Both the position numbers and the translations under genes were made by a program. 64,000 nt of DNA, from contig NC_134756.1 of NCBI RefSeq assembly GCF_050436995.1, forward strand, positions 62,001 through 126,000, in the 5' to 3' direction. Below, piece by piece: positions 35,359 to 45,989 of this stretch. Source of the stretch: Anticarsia gemmatalis (lineage: Eukaryota; Arthropoda; Insecta; Lepidoptera; Erebidae). How positions within the stretch are numbered: position 1 is the first letter of the stretch; the number at the start of each line of letters is the position of its first letter. The notes under the pieces are model-generated. The model saw nothing but the letters and a program-made list of their open reading frames with translations. It had not been told where the DNA came from and made no database searches.

Positions 35359-36570
35359 TCAAAGCCTGCCGCGGATCCATGACTCGAAAGATGTGACTCT
35401 TGCGAAACCAGCCGGCCGACCGAGAGCGCAACCAGGCCTATATCCGAAGGAAGTCACACCGATCTGTTGACAAACAAACAAGTACGATTTAATAAATAAA
35501 ATATTATTATTAAAAGGAGCTGCATAAAAATTTCACATTCAAGTGCTTTTACCAAAGTGTTTCCGATAGCGAGAGGTCCGCCGGAGTCTCCGCCGCAGGT
35601 ACCGACTCTACCAGCACCGCTGGTACACAGAGTGGAGGCGATGATGGTGTTGCCATAAGTCTGACGGCACACGGCGTTGGTGATCACTTGAAGCCTCACG
35701 TGCCTCTTGTTGCCGGAGCTTCCTGTGTAACCATACATAATGAACGTTATTACTTTAATTAATATAACAGATACTTAGGAAAGTGAAGAAAGCGCCATAG
35801 TGATGTCATCTCACCATTTTCAGTGGCGCCGAAGCCGGCGGCGTTGGCCCACGATCCGGCGAATTGATTGCTGCCGCTGGCCAGACCGATGTTGCGGATC
35901 ACATCTGTAACATACAACAGTATTTAGTGAGAGGGGAGTGACGACATGCAGTCAATCATAGTGTTATTGTTATATAATACTGACTGGTGTATGCGACACG
36001 GTTGTGGTTGATGATGGCGATGTCGTTGGCGAGAGTGTTAATGTTGTAACTGCCGTGCATGACCACGTTAGTGGTAGTGGTGCGGACTCCTCCGGACATG
36101 AGGCGGTTTGAACCGTGGACCACGACGAACTGACGCGCCTGGTGATCTCTGGACCTCCAGCAGTGAGCGGCGGTCACAGAGCGTGTGTTGGTCAGCAGAG
36201 AGGAGCCGCATATTGACGTATGGCCGCTGGTCAACGAAATCACAAGTCCTCCCTACAACAGAACATGCCTTCATTCTGAGTTCGTATTTATTAAAATGGG
36301 GATTACAAGAAATAATACTCCATTTCGTTATTGTTGAGTTAAAGTAACACATAAGAAAATCTCTTAGCTAGTGCTTACCAAGAAAGGATATGCGCCAGCA
36401 TTCGCCGCGGAGCCGCCGACAATCCTGCTGCCGTCGAAGTCCATGGCCTGCTCGGCTTGCATGATGCGTGCCGCCTCCGGGATGCCCACATTCTCGTGGT
36501 AATTGTTCTCTATCGGCTCATAGGCCAGCGCCAGCGCCGCGAGTGCGAACACGATCAACAAGCTCTTCAT
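35359..36570 (-). CDS. Protease F: secreted chymotrypsin-like serine protease, five exons
   Basis: Exons are 36379-36570, 35985-36252, 35815-35904, 35553-35722 and 35359-35463, joining to 825 nt and 274 residues. H94, D141, S230 and R49|IVGG are intact. Distinctive residues include ISLTSGHTS and NHNRVAYT in exon 2, GATEN at the end of exon 3, [10 protein letters not shown] before the active serine and IRGRL at the C-terminus. The pocket wall reads [12 protein letters not shown], with Arg at chymotrypsin position 224. The polyadenylation hexamer conserved in most copies is AATTAAA-like here instead of AATAAA. Function is otherwise as for the other copies. Confidence 0.88.
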
Positions 36571-36617
36571 CTTTGTCTACTAGTTGTGTTGTGGTGCAGG
36601 TTCTTTCCTATTCTCAA

Positions 36618-36655
36618 CTTATATACAAGTTGCTAGGCGTGCGATTATCTTATCG
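36618..36655 (-). promoter_or_regulatory. Protease F promoter: TATA-like box and paired GATA element
   Basis: TATATAAG at 36618-36625 and CGATAAGATAATCGC at about 36641-36655, on the minus strand. Confidence 0.7.
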
Positions 36656-37789
36656 CTATGGTTTTTTTATGCAGATGTGTTTTTCCCATTCCACGATTTG
36701 GTTTTAGCGTTCCTTACATAAAAGACCGAAAACATTTATAATAGTTATTTGACATAAGTACAAGATGCCTTGCCAGCTGTGGTGATGTCAGGTGGAGTAG
36801 GTTTCTGGCGGGGTGAGTTCAAGGATAGAAACAAGAAGCGTTAGAAAATCTACAGCAAAAATGCAGAGCGGTACATATGTGGCACAGAACAGGAAGGACT
36901 CACGATGATGATGGTCTGTTATTCTGGTGGTATATAACAGAAACAAGCCGGGGTAAGCTTGTAAGTAAGAACTACATACATACCAATGCACTATTACTAG
37001 AGCCGCGATAAAGAGCGGGGCGCGGGGACACGCGGGAGGGGGACTCAGACAGACGTATAAATATTGTTATTATTTTTTTCTTTATACTCCAAAAAATAAC
37101 AATATTTGTGAGTGCATTATATTTACCTTCTGGTGTGGTAAAGACACAAGTCGAATCTAGTACTTATCTGCATTTTGATAAGTAGTTTTAAAAGAATAGT
37201 ACCAATAAAAACCTACATTTATTTTGTACTTTATAATTTGTTTTGGAATAATTTTTGTTGGAAGACGGTTTTTGTTATATTTTTTCATTTTGAGTGAATC
37301 TTAATAACTAATATTTTCTGAATATGGGTAGTACCTACGAACACTAAACGTGCTGCTAACGTGAGACAAGTGCCGATTACCTTCCATCCCATCGCTGAAA
37401 TATAAAGTCTTTAAATTGTCGTTATATCAAATGTTCAATTACAAAGTTTCGTGACGAAAGACGTACTTTCATGCAATCTTTCATCCTCTATTTTAACATT
37501 TTCGGTTCCTTTTTTCGGGATTGAAATGGGACTACGCGGCAAGCACTAGCTTTCAAATAACAAAATAATCATAAATATTGGTCCTCCCAGTAAAAAGTTA
37601 TGAGGTAACAAACAGAAAATAAACGAACAGTCGAATTGAGAATTCTCAATTTTTTTGTTCTCGTTCGACGTTTTCATGAAAGTAGAAGAAAAGAAGAACA
37701 TAAACTCAAACAATAAAAGCATATGGTGTGTAGTGAGTGTCATGTCTCTCATGAAACATCAATATTTTAGTCAGTCGTTCCTGGAGTAT
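36656..37789. other. Intergenic spacer
   Basis: 36755-36845 resembles the D flank at 23070-23160. No gene is recognised; the rest is AT-rich. Confidence 0.4.
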
Positions 37790-38215
37790 CGATTGATCCT
37801 TAGTCTAAGAAGGCAACTCACACTTGGCTAATACAACACGTAAGGCTTACGAAAGATATACATATAATACCTATGCATTATCTATTTATCACAAACTGGC
37901 GATATTCTTTTCCAGTCATTACGACAGGGGGGCGATCGAGTACAATCAATCAGTGACGGTATCGCAGCAAGTAGTTATTAGTCCGGCGCTCGCTGCACTG
38001 CAGCGCGAGGACAGAGAGAGCGCACTTGTACACGGTGTAGTGCGCACTTGTTGCTGTTTAACACTAGACGCTGTTTATGTATTTGAGATACCTATTTAAC
38101 ATTGATACATAATACTTATAATTGATATGTACCTATATGTATTAGTGTGTGTATTAGTATGTGTTAGTGTTGGAGAACGATGTCACGCTCTAAGTACGAG
38201 CTAATTACCTTTTCT
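37790..38215. repeat. Duplicated 5' flank block of protease F
   Basis: 37930-38055 matches 23570-23690 and 29620-29745. It then jumps to TGTTTAACACTAGACGCTGT, present in the D flank at 23930, so an internal segment has been lost here. Confidence 0.65.
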
Positions 38216-38489
38216 TTACGAGGAAAGTACATTATGTATAAACTTGCACCCTGGGTGGAGTGCAGGGTTATTTGGGACTCTCCCGCTAGAAGGGTGGTTA
38301 TACCTGGCTGTTTCGGGGTTGATGTTACAGAATTACCAAAAAAATAACCTTTACAAGTTTTCTAGTCCAAAAAAAATAATGTCTACTATCTATTCATTAA
38401 TTTAGAGAATAATAATAAAATATATTGTTCTGCAAAACAGTCAGCTGCGTAGTTTTTTATACTGGACACACTACACTAGAGTCAGTTCT

Positions 38490-39505
38490 AAAATGGCTTC
38501 AAGAAATAACCTAACAGCGAACTAGTCAAAAACTTACATGCTGCTCTAATTGTAACAATAAATTACAAAAGCTTTCAGTAACTGCATCAACTTCGTCTTG
38601 GTTCTGCAGCCTACGCGGTCAGGAAAATTTGTCAACTTACTGACATTGAAACAGCTAGGTTAGTCTACTTCATTTACTTCCATAGTGTCATGTCTTATGG
38701 AATTCTTCTCTGGGGTAATGCTGCCGACACCCAAACCATCTTTGTGCTGCAGAAAAGGGCTATTCGTGCAATTTATAATTTAGGAAGTAGACATTCACTA
38801 AGGGAAAAAATCAAGGAAATAAATATACCTAATGACAGTGGCAAGTCAATATATTTATGAAAATTTAATTTATGTACATAAAAATATCGCCCTACATAAA
38901 AAAGAGTGATATGCACAACATTAATACACGCAATAAAGACAAACTTGTTATCCCAGCCACTAGGCTCAAAAAAATAAATAAATCCTTCAGAGGTCAGTGT
39001 GTGCGATTCTACAATAAAATCCCGAGTGAAATTCAAAATTTAAGTCTCAATAAATTTAAGTTATTAGTTAAAAGTAATTTATGTCGTAAGGGATATTACA
39101 CTATTAAAGATTATTTAGATAATAACAAAGCTTGGGACTGTGCTGCTTCTACCAAGTCTATTTCAAAATAATGTTTTACAATTTGAAGAAATATGATTTA
39201 CTGTGTCAACAGATTAGTTTTCTTTACATTTCTAATTAGGTAACTTTTACTTTTTTTAAGCTAACTTTTGTTCAACACTGTACACAGTAAATCATTACAA
39301 TGACATTGTTATTGATCATTATTGTGACATTGTTATTAATTTGGAAATATTAACATTTAAAAAGAGCAAGTCGTGAGTTTCTTGCCGTTTCTTCTCACAA
39401 GCAAGCTTTTCCGAAACGGTAGTCGATAAAAAATATTTTGACGATTTCAAATACATACTTGTTTAAATTTTTGAAATAAAGAATATTTGACTTTGACATT
39501 GACTT
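38490..39505 (+). pseudogene. Non-LTR retrotransposon 3' relic
   Basis: Broken plus-strand frames read QLRLGSAAYAVRKI, then FHSVMSYGILLWGNAA and LQKRAIRAIYNL, then an open segment at 38872-39171 ending in FNKFKLLVK-like residues. This is the C-terminal part of a Jockey/CR1-like ORF2 (the 'H...YGI..WG....I...QKRAIR' motif). It ends in TTTGACTTTGACATTGACTT, a retroelement-type simple tail. Stops show it is inactive. Confidence 0.75.
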
Positions 39506-39509
39506 TGGA

Positions 39510-39950
39510 GGTGTTACACCTCCATTGACGAAGTTCCAGATACCAAATTTCTCGGTATAGTGTCAGATAAACATTGTGATTGGAAGAAGCGCATAAAAAA
39601 ATGATGTACTAGGATTACTAAGTACGTACACACACTAAAGAAACTAAATATTATTTCAGGCGAAAAAGCGGCTTAAACAGCGTATCGTGGCTTCATTGGT
39701 TTGGTACTTAGGTACGGTTTAATAAACTTGAGTCGTGCAGACCTCTTCTCAAGAAAATAAAAATTCTGACTCTAACTTCCTTATACATATACTACGAAGC
39801 ATTATTCGAAAAAGCCAGCTCGCAATAGACATACATGTAGGGAGCCAGCTAAACTTGATGTCCCTCTATACTCCACTGCTTTGCAACAGAGAAACTGTTG
39901 CCAATTATATATAATAAAAAACCTAAACACCTGAGAAAATAACCTTTGAG
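39510..39950 (+). pseudogene. Second non-LTR reverse-transcriptase relic
   Basis: Immediately after the previous tail, broken frames read VPDTKFLGIVSDKHCDW(K), then IKK..RITKYVHTLKKLNII, a thumb-type segment. It is heavily damaged and overlaps nothing else. Confidence 0.6.
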
Positions 39951-40051
39951 AACATTTTGAAAGGATTTATATAATATCAGAGATAAATATATTTATTTAA
40001 TTTAGAATTAGCTATTATAGTTTGTAAAAATATAGGACTTATGTCGTACTA

Positions 40052-40276
40052 GAGGCCGCCCGCGACTTTGTCCGCGTGGAAAATCCTTCCCGTGTAAAAC
40101 CCGATCCCGAGGGAACTCCAGGATAAGCCTATGTGTTATTCTGAGTCTTCAGCTACCTATATACCAAATTTCATCGTAATCAGTTCAGTAGTATTTGCGT
40201 GAAAGAGTAACAAACATCCATACATACATACAGACATACATTCTCACAAACTTTCGCATTTATAATATTAGTAGGA
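40052..40276 (+). repeat. Non-autonomous retroelement with TTATAATATTAG tail
   Basis: It begins AGAGGCCGCCCGCGACTTTG and ends CTTTCGCATTTATAATATTAGTAGGAT minus its first bases. The same element, split by a SINE, lies at 2103-2682. Confidence 0.6.
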
Positions 40277-40540
40277 TGATTTTATAATAATGTAGATATT
40301 TTCATAGGTATCTAGCATGAAATTATACTGTGTAATAAGGTTATAAAAAGAAAAGAATTCACCAATTTCCTCTGTAAATGAAAAATTAAATTTTAAAGAA
40401 ATTATCTGTTATTTATTATAATAATAAGAGTTAAGTACCAATTGTTAAATGTTCCTAGGTAGTTATCCTGTAGCTACTATCTACATAATATAATTTACCT
40501 GCTACATACTACTAATATACTCAATGCCGGGTACTACATA

Positions 40541-40655
40541 TTATAAGAATGTATTTTCAATAGAACTAGACCACCATACTAAGTGTAAATTCAGTGAGTT
40601 GAAAAGAAGTTCTTTTAATTCAGCTTGCAATATTTTACCTCGACTAACTAACAAA
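40541..40655 (+). repeat. Duplicate of 27560-27668
   Basis: About 110 bp differ at only a few positions from the segment downstream of protease E. It shows that the E and G units share 3'-side flanking DNA. Confidence 0.7.
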
Positions 40656-40859
40656 CACCATAAGTCGGAAAAAAATATCTTGCAAAATTACTTTTAGTTC
40701 CGATAACCTTAACATAACAGATCCCTGCGCTAGTACATTGTAGAGGTATAAACTCGATTATTCACAGATTGGTTAAAAAAGCCACGCGGCCAGGCCTCCC
40801 GGGATAAGTGATGGCTGGGTGAAGTGATGACTGATATTACTCATAATGAGTATCTCCGT

Positions 40860-41080
40860 TTTCCGGCAGGCACGTCCAATTGTGGGTCCGGGCCGTCATT
40901 TTCAAAGATCTGACAGATCTTCACAGGAGTAACGTGGTAGCCCGAAGCTTGAAATTCTGACAACCAGTCTTAACGGTAACGTGTTATAACCCAAGTAACT
41001 GGGTTGTGGAGTATCGCTCCAGGAACGAGTAAAATACTGGTAAGCTGCAACTGGTGAGACTGAAGCCAATTCCAACGTAC
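40860..41080 (+). repeat. Dispersed repeat, 'GACAACCAGTCTTA' family
   Basis: It contains GGTCCGGGCCGTCATTTTCA, GACAACCAGTCTTAACGGTA and ACTGGGTTGTGGAG, and ends GGTGAGACTGAAGCC. Confidence 0.6.
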
Positions 41081-41269
41081 TTAGTGGGAGAAGGACAAGA
41101 TAAGAAAGAAGGGTATCATTGGAATGACGATCAGACAAAGTTTTAGTCAGTAGTTTGATTAGTGTCAAATGAAATTATTCGGAATTATGCTCGATATCAT
41201 TTAATACATTCAACGCATCGTTTGATTGTCGACTAGACTTGAAATTCCTCATGCAGATTGTAAAAGTGT

Positions 41270-42476
41270 TCAAAGCCTGGCGCGGATCCATGACTCGAAA
41301 GATGTGACTCGTGCGAAACCACCCGGGTGACCGTTACGGCAACCACTGCGATGACGGAACGAGGTCACACCGATCTATTGACAAACAAAACAATTCAAAA
41401 AGTTAATATTATTATCAAAATGGGTTAAATAAAAATATTACGTGCACGTGGTATTTACCAAAGTGTTTCCGACAGCGAGAGGTCCGCCGGAGTCTCCGCC
41501 GCAAGTACCGACTCCACCAGCGCCGCTGGTACACAGAGTGGAGGCGATGATACTGCCGCCATAAGTCTGACGGCACACAGCGTTGGTGATCACTTGAAGC
41601 CTCACGTGCCTCTTGTTGCCGGAGCTTCCTGAGAAGCCAAATACATAAACTCTGTCACTTTGACTCATAAACATTTAAAAAAAGACAGCTATAGTATATA
41701 GCTGTATTTCACGTCACGTTTTTCACTTCATCTCACCGTCATTAGCGGCGCCGAAGCCGGCGGCGTTGGCCCACGTGCCGGCGAATTGATTGCTGCCGCT
41801 GGCCAGACCGATGTTACGGATCACATCTGTAACATACAACAGTAGTTAGTGAGAGGGGAGTGACGACATGCAGTCAATCATAGAGTTATTGTTATATAAT
41901 ACTGACTGCTGTATGCGACACGGTTGTGGTTGATGATGGCGATGTCGTTGGCGAGGTTGTTCATGTTGTAACTGCCGTGCATAACCACGTTAGTTGTTGT
42001 GGTGCGGACTCCTCCGGACGAAATGCGGTTTGAACCGTGGACCATGACGAACTGACGCGCCTGGTGGTTTCTGTCCCTCCAGCAGTGAGCGGCGGTCACT
42101 GATCGTGTGTTGGTCAGCAAAGAAGAGCCGCATATTGACGTACGTCCGTCAGTCAACGTGATCACTAGTCCACCCTGTAGCACAATGTAACGTCATATAT
42201 AAGATGTCAATGTAACAAAATGATCCCTTTTTTTCTGAGGTAGAGTAGCAAACACGATAATGTTTTAGCTAGTGCGAAGCTCACCAAGAAAGGATATGCG
42301 CCAGCATTCGCCGCGGAGCCGCCGACAATCCTGCTGCCGTCGAAGTCCATGGCCTGCTCGGCTTGCATGATGCGTGCCGCCTCCGGGATGCCCACATTCT
42401 CGTGGTAATTGTTCTCTATCGGCTCATAGGCCAGCGCCAGCGCCGCGAGTGCGAACACGATCAACAAGCTCTTCAT
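41270..42476 (-). CDS. Protease G: chymotrypsin-like serine protease with altered substrate cleft
   Basis: Exons are 42285-42476, 41907-42174, 41737-41826, 41459-41628 and 41270-41374, joining to 825 nt and 274 residues. H94, D141, S230 and R49|IVGG are kept. The last exon is the most divergent of A-G: VTSF is followed by Arg (R247) where the others have the Gly that corresponds to chymotrypsin Gly216, and the wall reads [13 protein letters not shown]. Intron 1 and exon 2 closely match copy B. Exon 4 matches D (YGGSIIAS). The downstream hexamer is AATCAAA rather than AATAAA, and the TATA box reads TATAAAA. It may have unusual specificity, or be relaxing toward loss; the frame is fully intact. 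Confidence 0.88.
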
Positions 42477-42523
42477 CTTTGTCTACTAGTTGTGCTGTGG
42501 TGCAGGTTCTTTTAGAACCAAAA

Positions 42524-42561
42524 CTTTTATACTATTGTAAAACCTGTGACTATCTTATCGT
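42524..42561 (-). promoter_or_regulatory. Protease G promoter: TATA box and paired GATA element
   Basis: TATAAAAG at about 42524-42531 and CGATAAGATAGTCAC at about 42547-42561, on the minus strand. The TATA sequence differs from the TATATAAG of copies A-F. Confidence 0.7.
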
Positions 42562-42859
42562 TATGCTTTTTTTTATGCATGTGTTTTTCCAATTAGACGT
42601 CTGGGTTTCGGAGCTCCGTACGTGTTAGACCAAACTATTTTATTTGTTTTTATATTCAGTTATGGGTTTGTTTTAAAACTAAACTCGAAAGTGGAGTTGT
42701 GTTAAAACTTCTGCTTCTAGGTTCAAACTCGTCGATCAGGACACTTGGCCAGGTGTGGTGACGTCAGCTCTGATGGATTGAACATTGTACGAATTTAATA
42801 AAAAAGAGAGCCCTTTACCTTCGCGGTATAAAATATTATTTGTTCGACGTAATAGTGAT

Positions 42860-43260
42860 AGTCTCCATCAGTGACTGTAAGGAATAAAACTAGAAGGAAG
42901 CAAGGAACATAGACTTCGACCAAAAAAACATATTTATGAAACTGTTGATTTAAGTATTTGAGTCAGTTGCCGCTAGAGCATCGATTGATCCCTAGTACAA
43001 AAAAAACAACTCACGCTTGGTTGTCAGAATACGTAAAGCTCATGAAAGATATATAATATTATCTATTTATCACAAGCAGGTAAAATCGAATTGTTTAGTC
43101 ATTAGGTACGTAAACAATGAACAATATTTACGACGAGGGAAACGATCGAGTACAATCAATCAGCGATGGTATCGTAGAGCAAGTTGTTATTGTGGAGAGT
43201 GTTGTGTGCACTTACTGCAGCTTGTCTCAGTGACGATGTACGGAACCTATATAATACGTG
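42860..43260. repeat. Duplicated 5' flank block of protease G
   Basis: 42860-43165 is nearly identical to 23270-23580 in the D flank, including ACGAGGGAAACGATCGAGTA. Similarity decays after 43170. No gene is recognised. Confidence 0.75.
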
Positions 43261-43439
43261 GGGCACTCAGAAAGTATTGCGAGCCTTCAAAAATTGTTCT
43301 ATAGTGTGTATTTTCTGGTCCATCTTTTCAAACATCTCTTTACTACTGTAGAGGAGCTCGTGGCTTAGTTAACAACAGCCGCGCGGATCGATCTCTGAGG
43401 TTAAGCAACGCTTGCCGCAGTTATCCGTGGATGGATGGA

Positions 43440-43650
43440 TGGATCTTATACATATCGAGTTCCTCCGTGTTTCGGAAAGCACGTTAAATTGTGGGTCCCG
43501 GCTGTCATTTTCGGAGATCTTTTACAGTCGTTAACAGTAGTCAGAAGCTTGAAAGTCTGACAACCAGTCTTACCGAAGAGTATCGTGTTATAACTCAGGT
43601 AACTGGGTTGTGGAGGTCAGATAGGCAGTCGCTCCATGTAAAACACTGGT
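43440..43650 (+). repeat. Dispersed repeat, 'GACAACCAGTCTTA' family
   Basis: A long copy: ATATCGAGTTCCTCCGTGTT, GGTCCCGGCTGTCATTTTCG, then ACAACCAGTCTTACCGAAGA. Confidence 0.65.
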
Positions 43651-44896
43651 ACTGGAAAACAAGTTACTCGGTACCCTATTAATGCTGCCAGAAGAATGAC
43701 CATAGATTTTGACTAGTGTCTAGTTCAGGGAATCACTTGTTTCGAAAGTCAAGCGCGCGGGTAATATGCCGACAGTGTGGGGAGTCCCAAACATGATTGG
43801 TTGTTGCTGATAGAAATGATTAGTTCTGGTTAGTGTTACCCTTTGGTACTGTACATGAGTACTTGAATACTGTTTTTATTTTTTTAAGGTAATATAACCA
43901 GGCACCCTCTTATAGTTAAAAAACGATTTTACCCCCTTAGGGATTGAATTTATAAAAACCCTTTCTTAAAAGATACTTACGTAGTATCGTTTATGCATGC
44001 AGTCTCAGCAAGATCGGTTTAAAATTAACACAGTTTCATACAAACTTTTCCTTCCCTATTTTAACCCCTTAGGGGTTGAATTTATCAAAATCCTTTCTTA
44101 GCTGATGCCTATGTCATAACATCTACTTGCATAGCAAATTTCAGCCCGATGCGTCCAGTGGTTTGGGCTGTGATAGATGACTATATCATGTCAGTCAGTC
44201 AATAGCCCCCTTTACGCACACGCTCTAGCGCGCATGAAAGAACAATCGCGCATGTAAGAGGAAAGGAAAAACCACGCGCCGCGCTCATCTGTCAAGCCCG
44301 CGAAGAAAATCGCGAGCGAAGACCGCGCTGCTTTCCCGATACAACGTGTCCCAAAACTCAACGTCAAAACGAAAACCTGAGCTAGGCCGGGTGGTGTGGG
44401 CTCTCAAAAAATATTTAAAAAAATCTATCTCATGTAGTTTCAAAATGACAACCATTTTTGTAAATTGCCACCCTCTGATGAGTTTACGTCTACTGTGGCT
44501 ACAAATGACTTCTTCTCTAGTTCTTTTTTTGTGTGGAGTATTCCTAAGTAACGCTACTACAAATTTCAATTCATTATTTGCACACAACTTCATTGGAATT
44601 TCTGAAAATATCCCTTTTATGGCGAACTATGCCTTGAAAATATTTCATCACTCAACTTTGACAGTCTGTCCTGAAAAATAATTATTTTTCAGGACAAACT
44701 GAATTGTACAACGCTTTTTCGGCATGTACCCTTAAAAGTTGGCGCGTTTAATGGGCTTTCGAAAATGGGAATAACACTTACTAAACTATTTCATACACGA
44801 TGAGAAAATAATAAAAATCTTAAGATAGTCGGTATTTAACTTATTATTAGTTCGTCATAAAACTTTCTCAAAATTATTCTAATGTCGTCTTGGCAT
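43651..44896. other. Intergenic spacer with a retroelement tail and a perfect palindrome
   Basis: 43920-44210 resembles a retroelement 3' region (paired 'CCCCTTAGGG.TTGAATTTAT' phrases). At 44667-44696 there is a perfect 30-bp palindrome. Open frames at 44285-44681 on both strands lack recognisable motifs. Confidence 0.45.
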
Positions 44897-45085
44897 CAGT
44901 TCCTCGATTCTCTACTACTATCGACTACCGACAACCGAACTGTCTTTGAGAAATTTTGTATCAAAATCTGATCAGCGCCTCTGACGGGTGTCGTAGGGAA
45001 CATTTTGGCAGTACATTCTAAATGTCAAAATTTCGTTAGCTAGCCGGTTGTCGGTAGTCGATAGTGGTAGAGAATCGAGGTACTG
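44897..45085. mobile_element. 189-bp MITE with ~41-bp terminal inverted repeats
   Basis: The left end starts CAGTTCCTCGATTCTCTACT and the reverse complement of the right end starts CAGTACCTCGATTCTCTACC. The pairing continues to ...CGACAACCG with only two differences over about 41 bp. It is non-coding. Relatives lie at 21718-22082 and 54240-54420. Confidence 0.85.
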
Positions 45086-45989
45086 TAAGGTTTAATTAAG
45101 GAGAAGTAATGTTTAATAATTGAATACATAAACAATCATCATCACGGAATAACTAACACAAGAGGAAGGGGGGAATGTGGGCGTGGCGCGTGCCATATGG
45201 AGTATGTGCAGCTATACAATATACATACCCATTACTGACCTAAGAGACGGCACTAACTGAAAGCACGTAGATCGAATTCCGACATAATGCACAAAGTATT
45301 AGTGCAAGGTACCACTTTAATGTCATTGAAATATGGCTGGTCATTTTAATTTGTAATAGCCTTTTATTCCTTCTCATATTTCAGCGTACGTTAAGTGTCA
45401 TAGGCTGAGTTTGGTGACAGCCATCTTCAATGAAATAGAGTGACACATCCTTTCATCTTGTATTAATTATTCCGTGTAAATAATACACTTACTCATTTTG
45501 GCGGTTATCACAAAAGACATTGTGACTGATCCGAAGTGAGGAAAGGTACGAGGAGACTGGAGAGCAACAACGCAATGTTGCCGAAGCTATACTACTAGAA
45601 CTTACTGTCCTCTAAAATTAATGACATGCAGTGAACTTTTTCATGATAAAAGTTGACTGCCTGTCAAATGGATGAAAAAGTAGAAAAGATAAATAAATAT
45701 TATTTATTTTTTTCAATGATACCAAAATCGATTTAAATTCAAAAAAATCAAATTCAGGACAGGTCACCGTGATGATAAAATGACGTTTACAGTATACTGG
45801 GAACAATTTAATAATTAACTAGTCCAACTATCACGATTCATGACAGTCTGAGGGCAGGCGGACCGACGGCGAAGTCTAAGTAATAGGGTCCCGTATTACT
45901 TCTCCACAGTCTCAGTCACAGTATTGTGAAATAAAATGACATCCATTTTATAAAACATTTTATTGAGTATGTTACGACACTCGTGGTGT

